In this document: positions 26,900 to 35,039 of the stretch, piece after piece
Numbering within the stretch: the stretch's first letter is position 1
How the letters are laid out: the number at the start of each line of letters is the position of its first letter
Assembly: GCA_963617275.1 (NCBI GenBank)
Contig: CAVENX010000020.1
Location: 124,001 to 188,000, forward strand
Direction: 5' to 3'
Source: Limivicinus sp963617275
Lineage (GTDB): Bacteria > Bacillota > Clostridia > Oscillospirales > Oscillospiraceae
Length of the DNA: 64,000 nt
Notes under the pieces: model-generated
What the model was told of the DNA's origin: nothing
Seen by the model: the letters and a program-made list of their open reading frames with translations, nothing else
Databases searched by the model: none
Position numbers and translations under genes: made by a program

Positions 26900-26938
26900 A
26901 AAAAGAGCAGCCTGCAATATAAGCGGGCTGCTCTTTTT
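26900..26938 (+). terminator. Rho-independent terminator of the M20 peptidase operon
   Basis: AAAAAGAGCAGCC pairs with GGCTGCTCTTTTT, 13 bases each side, with further pairing toward the loop. Confidence 0.9.
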
Positions 26939-26953
26939 GAGGCTTATTGTCAA

Positions 26954-27204
26954 CATTGATATAAAACAAAAAATACCGCATTGACTGCTTGAATTCATAT
27001 CACACCAGTCCCAGACAACAGATTTATATATTGGGAAAAAGCACAACAGTGCGCAGACAGAGCTTGAAGTGCCGATAGTGGAAAGCGGCGACGGATACAA
27101 CCAACCTTACCCCCCGCCCTTTTATGGACGAAGCGCGGGACGAATACGTAGACAGCGGAGAAGCGGGACGTGACCTGATCGCCGCGCTGGAAAGTGCGGG
27201 GTTT
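26954..27204 (+). repeat. Phage-type gene remnant, inverted copy A
   Basis: This stretch matches the reverse complement of 48533-48776. The best part is 27081-27204, almost identical apart from a 5-base length difference in a C run. Frames broken by stops still read as parts of a protein, such as MDEARDEYVDSGEAG near 27122. In the other copy the matching frame is intact for longer. I read both as decayed ends of the same mobile-element gene pair. No complete gene is present. Confidence 0.75.
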
Positions 27205-27450
27205 ACAGTTTAGTAATGTCAACGCCGAGACGTGTTTCTATTTCTTTGCGATATTTTTCGCCTGCTCTTGCGAAAACTTCCAAACGATCATCAATTTCCT
27301 TTTTTTCTTAGCGGATTTCAGGTCTTCTCTTGAAGAATAATCGCTGTTACCGCGGAGAATTGAGGCAAGACCCCAACACTGACCGAGAGACAGCCCGCCA
27401 TGACCTTTCGCAAAAGCGGAAGAAGCAAGCTGAGAATCGTCCCAATTCAT
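27203..27450 (-). pseudogene. Small protein gene with a frameshift in an A run
   Basis: From an ATG at 27450 (GGGGAG site) the frame encodes 70 residues, but the last part changes style after AKKKR. Shifting by -1 at the seven-A run (27301-27307 on the plus strand) continues as EIDDRLEVFARAGEKYRKEI and ends with LGVDITKL and a stop at 27203. That second frame is clearly coding-like. Either one base is missing (mutation or read error) or the A run allows slippage. The likely full product has about 82 residues and is unknown to me. Its end meets the end of the inverted remnant A. Confidence 0.6.
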
Positions 27451-27595
27451 AAGACACTCCCCTTTCTTATTTATTATATCTCTTTATGACTTGATTGTAA
27501 CAGAAGCAAGGGGGACATTCAAGCATTTTTTAGTGGAGGAATTTGCCGAATGAGTGAAACTATCAGAATAATTGCTAATATTGAGCAATATAAAA

Positions 27596-27626
27596 GCCGC
27601 CGCAAGCTTTGTATCGTTTGCGGCGG
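27596..27626 (-). terminator. Terminator of the tRNA-Arg gene
   Basis: On the reverse strand CCGCCGCAA pairs with TTGCGGCGG and is followed by CTTTTAT, directly after the tRNA. Confidence 0.85.
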
Positions 27627-27631
27627 TGCAG

Positions 27632-27705
27632 CACCCACGGGGGGATTCGAACCTCTGGCCTGCCGCTTAGGAGGCGGCCGCTCTATCCTGCTGAGCTACG
27701 TGGGC
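27632..27705 (-). tRNA. tRNA-Arg (anticodon CCT)
   Basis: The reverse strand folds as a standard 74-base tRNA. The acceptor stem is GCCCACG/CGTGGGT. The D arm is GCTC...GAGC, the anticodon stem GCCGC/GCGGC encloses CTCCTAA (anticodon CCT), and the T arm contains GGTTCGAATCC. No CCA end is encoded. It decodes AGG arginine codons. Fragments of mobile elements lie nearby, but I found no second copy of its 3' end that would mark it as an attachment site. Confidence 0.95.
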
Positions 27706-27779
27706 TTATTTAACTATGTTATTTTAACTCATAAAACGTATGCTGTCAACAGTTTGATTTAGCAGAATAGCAACCTTCT

Positions 27780-27807
27780 GTCATCCCAATGGCATTTTGC
27801 ATATCAT
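27780..27807 (+). promoter_or_regulatory. Possible sigma-E type sporulation promoter of the cotJ operon
   Basis: GTCATC, a 14-base spacer and CATATCAT loosely fit the mother-cell sigma-E consensus (-10 CATA...T). No convincing sigma-A promoter lies before cotJ. The match is weak and rests partly on the known sigma-E control of cotJ in Bacillus. Confidence 0.3.
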
Positions 27808-27836
27808 GTAGTGTATCGGCTAAAGGAGGATTACAA

Positions 27837-28274
27837 TTGAACAACAAAAAAGACGAGTATAAATCCGGCACTCTGCCTCAGAACGCCCCGCTCGCGGCAG
27901 CTTATGTTCCGATGCAGAGATCAGCTGTGCCGTATTATGAGGTCAATGAAGGCTTATCGCGCGGGACGCTCTTTCCCGGACTTGATTTGCCCTTTATGAA
28001 TATAATTAACGGGCTGCAGGCCAATGACCCGCTCAGTGAATTGCAGGCCATTTGCTTTGCCGCGCATGAGCTTGAGCTATATCTTGACACCCATAAAGAC
28101 GATACCGAGGCATTTCAGATGTTCAAGACGTTTCTTGCCCTTAAACAGGAAGCAAAAGACAGATATACGAAAAAATTTGGCGTGCTCTGCACAGGGGATC
28201 TGATAAATTCAGACAGTTTCAGCTGGCTTGAGGATCCGTGGCCGTGGGATTACAGGAAAGGGCAGGAGGGCTGA
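27837..28274 (+). CDS. Fused spore coat protein CotJA-CotJB
   Basis: The TTG at 27837 has AAAGGAGG before it and gives 145 residues. Residues 20-60 are CotJA-like (PLAAAYVPMQ, then GTLFPGLDLPF). From about residue 70 it is CotJB-like (LQAICFAAHELELYLDTHKDD) and ends DPWPWDY, as CotJB does. In Bacillus these are separate genes of the cotJABC operon, made in the mother cell under sigma-E. Here no stop separates them, so it is one chain. It is followed after three bases by the first part of cotJC. Confidence 0.82.
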   Translation: MNNKKDEYKSGTLPQNAPLAAAYVPMQRSAVPYYEVNEGLSRGTLFPGLDLPFMNIINGLQANDPLSELQAICFAAHELELYLDTHKDDTEAFQMFKTFLALKQEAKDRYTKKFGVLCTGDLINSDSFSWLEDPWPWDYRKGQEG

Positions 28275-28277
28275 TAT

Positions 28278-28463
28278 ATGTTTGTGTATGAAAAGAAGCT
28301 GCAATATCCCGTAAAAATAAAAAATACGAACCCTGCGCTTGCAAAATTCATTATAAGCCAATACGGCGGTGCGGATGGTGAACTCGGAGCGTCACTCCGA
28401 TATCTAAGTCAAAGATACGCAATGCCTTACCCTGAACTTAAAGGCCTACTGACTGATATTGGT
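28278..28463 (+). pseudogene. cotJC: cotJC, 5' part (62 codons), interrupted at attL
   Basis: The start MFVYEKKLQYPVKIKN and the block GGADGELGASLRYLSQRYAM are CotJC, a spore-coat protein of the manganese catalase family. After GLLTDIG (GGT at 28461) CotJC normally continues TEEL.HLEM, the metal-ligand motif. Instead the frame runs into a mobile element (REASEMFHSEAT...) and stops at 28529. The rest of the gene is at 43134-43541. Joining 28463 to 43134 restores LTDIGTEELCHLEMVG exactly in frame. As it stands this copy cannot bind metal. Confidence 0.95.
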
Positions 28464-30109
28464 AGAGAAGCCTCTGAAATGTTCCATTCAGAGGCTACGG
28501 CTTTTTTTGATGCTTTTGCAACCGTGTAGCTCCACTTCATAGGAAGTAAATTCAGATATACATCTATGTTATCCTTATCTTGAACTACCATCTTGTCTAA
28601 AATGTGCTTATAGAACTCATCTTCGTACTCCACGCCGCTGACAATCTCTTTGATTGCATCCTCAATTTCTTTTAGGAGCTGCTGTTGCTGCTCTATCATT
28701 TCCCGTTGTTTATCCACGCTTTCGATGATAGATTGAAGCTCCTCAATTTCTGCATCGCAGCTTGCACGGGTGGCGGTAAATTCGTCCTTGTTAATCAGAT
28801 TGGACATATACAGGTCAATCAGATTAGCCCGTCTGCCCTCAATCTTTTTAATCTGCTCTTGCAGCTTTAGGACATCTGTACCCGTCGTATCCATAGCAAT
28901 AATGGATTGAATGACGGCAGTTAGGTTATTTATGATTTTATCTCTATTGTATTTAATGCTCTTGGTTACGAGATACATAATGTGGGTCGCATCCTCATTG
29001 CGGATAGACAAGCCCGTGCAGCCGACTTGATTTCCCGCTTTGTCGATATGGGGGCTTCCATGCTTTGCCGCTTCGTTGCAGCGCCACGCCTTATATCGGT
29101 TGCCGTTCTTTCTGGTTTTATACCTTGCCACATAGCTTGAGCCGCAGCAGCCGCATTTGATTTTGCCAGAGAACGGATAGCGGTTAGAGTGCTTCGCCTT
29201 GCCCTCCTGCGAAAGCGACTTTGCATCTAAAATTCGGTTTGCTTCATCGAATAACTCACGGGAGATAATCGGCTCGTGATGGTCTTTAATGATAACAAAT
29301 TCTTCTTGACCACGGTTGTATTTCTTTTCGTGAGATAGGAAGTCTGGGGTATAAGTCTTTTTCTGCACTAAGTCGCCGCAGTATTTCTCGTTGCGTATCA
29401 CTCGAAGAATGACCGTGTTGCTCCATTCCTTGACCCGCATAGGGTCGATACCTTCCTCACGAAGCTCATGGGCGATGACGTGTGTTCCTTTGCCCTCATT
29501 GACGAACTTATGGAAGATACGGCGAACAACCCATGCGCCCTCCTCGTTGATAGTCATTTTGCCGCTCTCAACATCGTAGCCCAGCATACTTCTGCCGAAC
29601 ACAATGCCCTGTTCCATCTGGCGTTTTTGCCCCCACTTTACACGCTCGGAAGTCTTGCGGCTTTCTTCCTGTGCAATAGATGACATAATAGCCAGACGAA
29701 GCTCGGCATCGCCGTCTAAGGTATTGATATTGTCATTCATAAATATAACTCCGACGCCGTGCTTTTTCAATTCACGGGTGTAGTATATACTATCAAGGGT
29801 GTTTCTCGCAAAACGGGAAATCTCCTTGGTGATAATCAAATCAAAGTCGCCGTTCTTAGCGCACGCTATCATACGGTTAAACTCTTTGCGCTTCTTCGTG
29901 TTCGTGCCAGAAATGCCCTCATCGGCAAAAATCTCATAAAGCTCCCAATCGGGATTACGCTCAATATACTGTCTGAAATACCGCTGCTGGCTTTCAAACG
30001 AATTGGCTTGGTCTTCATTATCCGTTGAAACACGGCAGTAGGCAGCTACCTTTCTTTTCGTTTCAACCATCTTCAGCTCTTGGTTTAGGCGTTCATATCT
30101 ATTTATCAT
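28427..30109 (-). CDS. Large serine recombinase (integrase) of the cotJC element
   Basis: The 560-residue protein has a resolvase domain with the nucleophile in AAYCRVSTDNEDQ near residue 24 and KEISRFARN near 95. The recombinase domain follows from about 190, then a zinc ribbon (KCGCCGSSY near 317, later Cys near 345 and 365) and a coiled coil at about 420-500. AAAGGAG precedes the ATG. Such enzymes integrate and, with a directionality factor, excise DNA between attP and attB. The gene crosses attL: its last 10 residues (ISVSRPLSSG) are encoded by cotJC DNA. In the excised circle the frame would instead add 20 residues and stop at 43067. Expected active. Confidence 0.95.
   Translation of the reverse strand: MINRYERLNQELKMVETKRKVAAYCRVSTDNEDQANSFESQQRYFRQYIERNPDWELYEIFADEGISGTNTKKRKEFNRMIACAKNGDFDLIITKEISRFARNTLDSIYYTRELKKHGVGVIFMNDNINTLDGDAELRLAIMSSIAQEESRKTSERVKWGQKRQMEQGIVFGRSMLGYDVESGKMTINEEGAWVVRRIFHKFVNEGKGTHVIAHELREEGIDPMRVKEWSNTVILRVIRNEKYCGDLVQKKTYTPDFLSHEKKYNRGQEEFVIIKDHHEPIISRELFDEANRILDAKSLSQEGKAKHSNRYPFSGKIKCGCCGSSYVARYKTRKNGNRYKAWRCNEAAKHGSPHIDKAGNQVGCTGLSIRNEDATHIMYLVTKSIKYNRDKIINNLTAVIQSIIAMDTTGTDVLKLQEQIKKIEGRRANLIDLYMSNLINKDEFTATRASCDAEIEELQSIIESVDKQREMIEQQQQLLKEIEDAIKEIVSGVEYEDEFYKHILDKMVVQDKDNIDVYLNLLPMKWSYTVAKASKKAVASEWNISEASLPISVSRPLSSG
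28461..28485. other. attL: left junction of the element
   Basis: cotJC sequence ends at GGTA (28461-28464), followed by the element arm GAGAAGCCTCTGAAATGTTCC. This arm is the reverse complement of the arm at 43108-43128 except at two bases. The site also lies inside the recombinase frame. Confidence 0.9.
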
Positions 30110-30149
30110 AGCGAAGCTCCTTTCTCAGTAAACTTTGTTACTGTATTTA

Positions 30150-30178
30150 ATTATAGAAAAAAGAGTGTGCGGTGTCGA
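30150..30178 (-). promoter_or_regulatory. Sigma-A-like promoter of the recombinase gene
   Basis: On the reverse strand TCGACA, a 17-base spacer and a perfect TATAAT lie about 40 bases before the recombinase start. This suggests expression in growing cells, not only in sporulation. Confidence 0.65.
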
Positions 30179-30224
30179 ATGTGCAAATTTGTTTTTTCAC
30201 TCGGCTATGTAAAAACGCCAAGCG

Positions 30225-30428
30225 TTATGCTCGGCGTCTGCTTTTTTGCTCCCTGCTATATTGCTTTTCAAGCTCAACCAAACAGCGTTCCCGCTGAGAA
30301 TGTGTCAGCAGCTTCCTTTTCTCCAAAGAAAGGAGTATCGACTTTTGAATATTCATAAGGAACACAGCATGTTCCTGCTCGTTTAATTCTGGAACAGGGT
30401 CGCCAACATAAACAAATTCTCTATGCAA
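30225..30428 (-). CDS. Small charged protein upstream of the recombinase; candidate directionality factor
   Basis: From a TTG at 30428 (GGAGG eleven bases before) the frame gives 67 residues with EFVYVGDPVPELNEQEHAVF, a helical stretch and a basic tail ending REQKSRRRA. The frame stays open to 30584, but that part runs through a palindrome and is unlikely to be coding. It lies in the same direction as the recombinase, about 115 bases before it. I do not know a named family. Its size, charge and position fit a recombination directionality factor or other partner; this is inference. Confidence 0.5.
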   Translation of the reverse strand: MHREFVYVGDPVPELNEQEHAVFLMNIQKSILLSLEKRKLLTHSQRERCLVELEKQYSREQKSRRRA

Positions 30429-30557
30429 CAGCCGCAACACCTCCCTCGTTTCTAATCTATATGAGCTACCGCTTGTACCGTATAACGAGAGAGCTAATCC
30501 TTTTTTGCAAGCCCGATGCTGATTGCAAGAGCTTTGTCTGCGCAATAAATAAAACGG

Positions 30558-30620
30558 TTCTAAAATAAATGTTGGGGTGCACATCCGATAAGTATGTGCA
30601 CCTCAACATTTATTTTAGAA
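30558..30620. repeat. 27-bp palindrome between recombinase genes and CRISPR array
   Basis: TTCTAAAATAAATGTTGGGG continues to TGCACAT and is matched by its reverse complement at 30594-30620 with one mismatch in 27, around a 9-base loop. It would stop transcription of the CRISPR array on the reverse strand. A related stem lies at 48809. Confidence 0.85.
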
Positions 30621-30639
30621 GCACGTATGTTCCATGATT

Positions 30640-33600
30640 ATTTCAATCCACGCGCCCCTTGCGGGGCGCGACGCCATATCCGCTTCCGCGTTTTCGGCAT
30701 CAGCTCATTTCAATCCACGCGCCCCTTGCGGGGCGCGACCTGCTCGGCATTGATCTTATGGCTGAGGAGGGGGATTTCAATCCACGCGCCCCTTGCGGGG
30801 CGCGACGGACTTTACCAAGGAGTGCTGGTGGGCAACGATATTTCAATCCACGCGCCCCTTGCGGGGCGCGACGCAAGCTCTCAAGCGCCGACCTTGCCGA
30901 GCAGGCATTTCAATCCACGCGCCCCTTGCGGGGCGCGACCTTTCGTCTTGTCCATGATGACGCATTTTTCATAATTTCAATCCACGCGCCCCTTGCGGGG
31001 CGCGACGGGGCTACCCTCACCGACTGCCACGCTGGCTAGATTTCAATCCACGCGCCCCTTGCGGGGCGCGACTCATTGGAATCAACATTCTCATGCGGTG
31101 CATCGCTATTTCAATCCACGCGCCCCTTGCGGGGCGCGACTGCCGCCGGGAGTTTGGGCTTTACCGCTGGAACGAGATTTCAATCCACGCGCCCCTTGCG
31201 GGGCGCGACGCCGCCGAGATCGCGCCGACGGTGCCGCCGGTGGATTTCAATCCACGCGCCCCTTGCGGGGCGCGACTCTCGCGGGCGGTGAAATTCTACT
31301 TCCCGGACAAATTTCAATCCACGCGCCCCTTGTGGGGCGCGACCTGAAATACGGCGCGGTTTTCTACGGGGACAAAGATTTCAATCCACGCGCCCCTTGT
31401 GGGGCGCGACTCGCCGGATACTTCCCGCTCTGACCGCAGAACTCATTTCAATCCACGCGCCCCTTGTGGGGCGCGACGAAAGCTGCGCGGAAAATTAATT
31501 CTTGAGATTATATTTCAATCCACGCGCCCCTTGTGGGGCGCGACGCCGATATAGCCGGTCTCATCGGTCGTAAAACTATTTCAATCCACGCGCCCCTTGT
31601 GGGGCGCGACGCTGCGCCGCCACCTGCGCCGTCGGCGACAGTTCCGGATTTCAATCCACGCGCCCCTTGTGGGGCGCGACCCACGACGGGGCGGGTGAAG
31701 CACCCGCGCAAGGCATTTCAATCCACGCGCCCCTTGTGGGGCGCGACCAAGGCTTTCAAAGGCCTTTACGTCGCCGGCGTATTTCAATCCACGCGCCCCT
31801 TGTGGGGCGCGACCGGGTTGAAATGGCGGTAAAGCTTGGGATGAGCATTTCAATCCACGCGCCCCTTGTGGGGCGCGACGGCAAGCTCTGTGCAATCCCC
31901 TGTATAAGTGCAAATTTCAATCCACGCGCCCCTTGTGGGGCGCGACCCGTTCCTTATGTTCTGAATTGTTGCTTCTGCAAATTTCAATCCACGCGCCCCT
32001 TGTGGGGCGCGACGGGAAGCCCACGACCGGGAGCAGCAGAAGAAGTTATTTCAATCCACGCGCCCCTTGTGGGGCGCGACGATGCAGTCATCATCCGCGC
32101 AAGTCTCATTGACCGTATTTCAATCCACGCGCCCCTTGTGGGGCGCGACTCGGCGTCATGCCGCCGCGCACAAGGGCGGTAAATTTCAATCCACGCGCCC
32201 CTTGTGGGGCGCGACCACGCGGCTAAGAGCACCGCGCCGGACGCGATCAATTTCAATCCACGCGCCCCTTGTGGGGCGCGACGCAATCCGCGCATGGTGG
32301 CGGTCAATGCCAACTGATTTCAATCCACGCGCCCCTTGTGGGGCGCGACCTCACCGGCACGCTTGCCGCGCAGTCTCGCGGAATTTCAATCCACGCGCCC
32401 CTTGTGGGGCGCGACTAATGGGCGTTGTCAAACTGCTTGGGCAAGTAGCCATTTCAATCCACGCGCCCCTTGTGGGGCGCGACCCGACGCGATGTGCTGC
32501 GTTTTCAGCCGGTTCCGATTTCAATCCACGCGCCCCTTGTGGGGCGCGACTTGGCTGCGCTCATCTTTGCCGCCGAAGATAAAAATTTCAATCCACGCGC
32601 CCCTTGTGGGGCGCGACTTGGGCAGTTATCAACATCCTCGCCGAAATCGATATTTCAATCCACGCGCCCCTTGTGGGGCGCGACGATGAGGAGATAAGGA
32701 GAGACGGCAATGTTAGAGACATTTCAATCCACGCGCCCCTTGTGGGGCGCGACGGTAATAGTATAAATAACAAATTTTCTCATGTAAGATTTCAATCCAC
32801 GCGCCCCTTGTGGGGCGCGACGTTGTCGTTGCCGTCTACGACAAGAACGGCAATATTTCAATCCACGCGCCCCTTGTGGGGCGCGACGTTGTCGTTGCCG
32901 TCTACGACAAGAACGGCAATATTTCAATCCACGCGCCCCTTGTGGGGCGCGACGGTCGTCCTCGACGCCGAACCGGTCGTAGCACTTATTTCAATCCACG
33001 CGCCCCTTGTGGGGCGCGACACGCCGGTGCGGCTGCTTGTAAAATACCTTGCCATTTCAATCCACGCGCCCCTTGTGGGGCGCGACTTATGCTGCCCAAT
33101 TCCGTGATGATGTACCACAATTTCAATCCACGCGCCCCTTGTGGGGCGCGACCAAACTGGCAGGAGGAATCGAGGAGACCATAGCGAATTTCAATCCACG
33201 CGCCCCTTGTGGGGCGCGACCGGATTATTCCTCCGGCGGCACTGTCTGGATCATATTTCAATCCACGCGCCCCTTGTGGGGCGCGACTACCGTCGGCCTT
33301 GCAAAAGACGGCGCCGGACTATTTCAATCCACGCGCCCCTTGTGGGGCGCGACCTGCGTTATGCCGACGATGACGGAGTCCTCGGCTACATTTCAATCCA
33401 CGCGCCCCTTGTGGGGCGCGACCATATCGACGCGGCGTATCAGCCCTTGGACGAGATTTCAATCCACGCGCCCCTTGTGGGGCGCGACTGTCCGGGTCGG
33501 CCCACGTTTCCGCACGGTCGCAATTTCAATCCACGCGCCCCTTGTGGGGCGCGACCATGGCGCGCTACGGCTACCGTGCGTTCACGGAAAGATTTCAATC

Positions 33601-34571
33601 CACGCGCCCCTTGTGGGGCGCGACGCGCAGGAAACGGCCGCAGAAGCAAGAGAGAAATTATTTCAATCCACGCGCCCCTTGTGGGGCGCGACCTGGCGGC
33701 ACGAAAAGCAGCAGCTACACGAAGAAAATTTCAATCCACGCGCCCCTTGTGGGGCGCGACGGCGGTCGCTGCTAAGCTCTTCGGGCTGAGCGTATTTCAA
33801 TCCACGCGCCCCTTGTGGGGCGCGACGGGCTTGGAACAGGAGCGCGAATAACTCCAAGCCCATTTCAATCCACGCGCCCCTTGCGGGGCGCGACGATCGT
33901 CAAAGTCGGCACGAGCGGGCTTGTGCTATTTCAATCCACGCGCCCCTTGCGGGGCGCGACCGGCAATGTTCCGGTGGGCGCACATCATAAGCACGGATTT
34001 CAATCCACGCGCCCCTTGCGGGGCGCGACTGTCCGCACCGGGGACGCGCTTCATCAAGGTTGCATTTCAATCCACGCGCCCCTTGCGGGGCGCGACCTAC
34101 GTACCTTTTTGGTGGAGATAAGCGGGATCATTTCAATCCACGCGCCCCTTGCGGGGCGCGACCGCGAGATGAAGGACGAGGACGAGCCGGAAGAGATATT
34201 TCAATCCACGCGCCCCTTGCGGGGCGCGACCTCCCGCGGCGAAAAGGGCGACAAGGGCAGCAACGATTTCAATCCACGCGCCCCTTGCGGGGCGCGACGG
34301 CATTATCAGGATGTCGATTTTTCCGACCTCCAATTTCAATCCACGCGCCCCTTGCGGGGCGCGACCTATATTCTTCTTCCATGTTTTCCTCCCAATAAAA
34401 ATTTCAATCCACGCGCCCCTTGCGGGGCGCGACGCTCGGAACGAGCGCCCTCATCAAGATCACGGCGGTATTTCAATCCACGCGCCCCTTGCGGGGCGCG
34501 ACCGCGGCCTGATCTATGCCGAGCCGTTCCGCGTAGACATTTCAATCCACGCGCCCCTTGCGGGGCGCGAC
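30640..34571 (-). CRISPR. Type I-C CRISPR array, 59 repeats and 58 spacers
   Basis: The 33-base repeat, read on the plus strand, starts ATTTCAATCCACGCGCCCC and ends GGGGCGCGAC; spacers are mostly 33-36 bases. In the usual type I-C orientation (GTCGC...GTGGATTGAAAT) transcription is leftward from a leader at 34572-34741, the same strand as the cas genes. The repeat has two versions differing at one stem-loop base. Repeats 1-10 (30640-31276) and 49-59 (33862-34571) have TTGCGG. Repeats 11-48 (31311-33826) have TTGTGG. Two neighbouring spacers (32822-32854 and 32888-32920) are identical. No decayed terminal repeat is seen. The size and the clean repeats suggest a long-active system. Confidence 0.98.
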
Positions 34572-34741
34572 AGCAAAAATGCACAAAACTTCTTCTGCAT
34601 TTTTGCAATAACAGACAATAAAAGTAGAAAATCTAACATAAAACGCCGTCTGTCAGAGCGCTTCCTCTATAAAAGTCAGTACATATACTTGCAAAAAAGG
34701 TGCGAACCTGCCTAATATTTTCTGTTCGCTTACCCTTCGCA
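34572..34741 (-). promoter_or_regulatory. CRISPR leader
   Basis: This AT-rich stretch lies between cas2 and the first (newest) repeat. It contains the inverted pair GTGCGAA...TTCGCAC (34701-34742), perhaps an integration signal or the end of the cas message, and the array promoter at 34666-34694. Confidence 0.75.
34666..34694 (-). promoter_or_regulatory. Promoter of the CRISPR array
   Basis: Reverse strand TTGCAA, a 17-base spacer and TATAGA, about 95 bases before the first repeat. Confidence 0.5.
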
Positions 34742-35032
34742 CTAGATCATCAGTGTGTCCTCTGGCAAATACGTCTGCTTACATCCAAAATGTTCGATCT
34801 TCTTTTCGTACTGTTTCCCCAAATAGTAAAACCGCAGACTATCCCGCTTGGGATCCATGATCTTACAAAGGGTATTTTGCAGACTGCGGCACTGTGCTGT
34901 ATCCAGCAAACACTCAAACACGGAATTCTGCACTCTTTGTCCATAGTTGACACACTGTTTGGCTATCTGCCGCAAACGCCGACGCCCGGCGGCATCCTCT
35001 GTATTTACATCATAGGTGATCAGTACCAGCAT
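34742..35032 (-). CDS. cas2: CRISPR integration protein Cas2
   Basis: The 96-residue protein begins MLVLITYDVNTEDAAGRRRL, the Cas2 ferredoxin-like fold with the YDV Asp, and ends with the strand LRFYYLGKQYEKKIEHFG. This is the normal type I-C Cas2 length. An open frame extends 30 codons upstream through the end of cas1, but GAGGGG before 35032 sets the start. With Cas1 it inserts new spacers next to the leader, which adjoins this gene. Confidence 0.95.
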   Translation of the reverse strand: MLVLITYDVNTEDAAGRRRLRQIAKQCVNYGQRVQNSVFECLLDTAQCRSLQNTLCKIMDPKRDSLRFYYLGKQYEKKIEHFGCKQTYLPEDTLMI

Positions 35033-35039
35033 ATACCCC

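Noticed and set aside
27632..27705. tRNA-Arg as the attachment site of the CRISPR island
   Set aside because: The island ends lie in cotJC at 28461 and 43131, defined by the restored frame and the inverted arms. No copy of the tRNA 3' end was found elsewhere in the window.
30640..34571. Spacers matching the prophage debris at 43.6-48.8 kb (self-targeting)
   Set aside because: I compared the more distinctive spacers by eye and saw no clear match; a proper alignment search would be needed to exclude it.
30594..34715. Many overlapping reading frames of 60-270 codons on both strands with repeated FNPRAPCGAR or RAPQGARGLK
   Set aside because: They are translations of the CRISPR repeats; the 33-base repeat plus spacers keeps frames open. 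None has a ribosome binding site.
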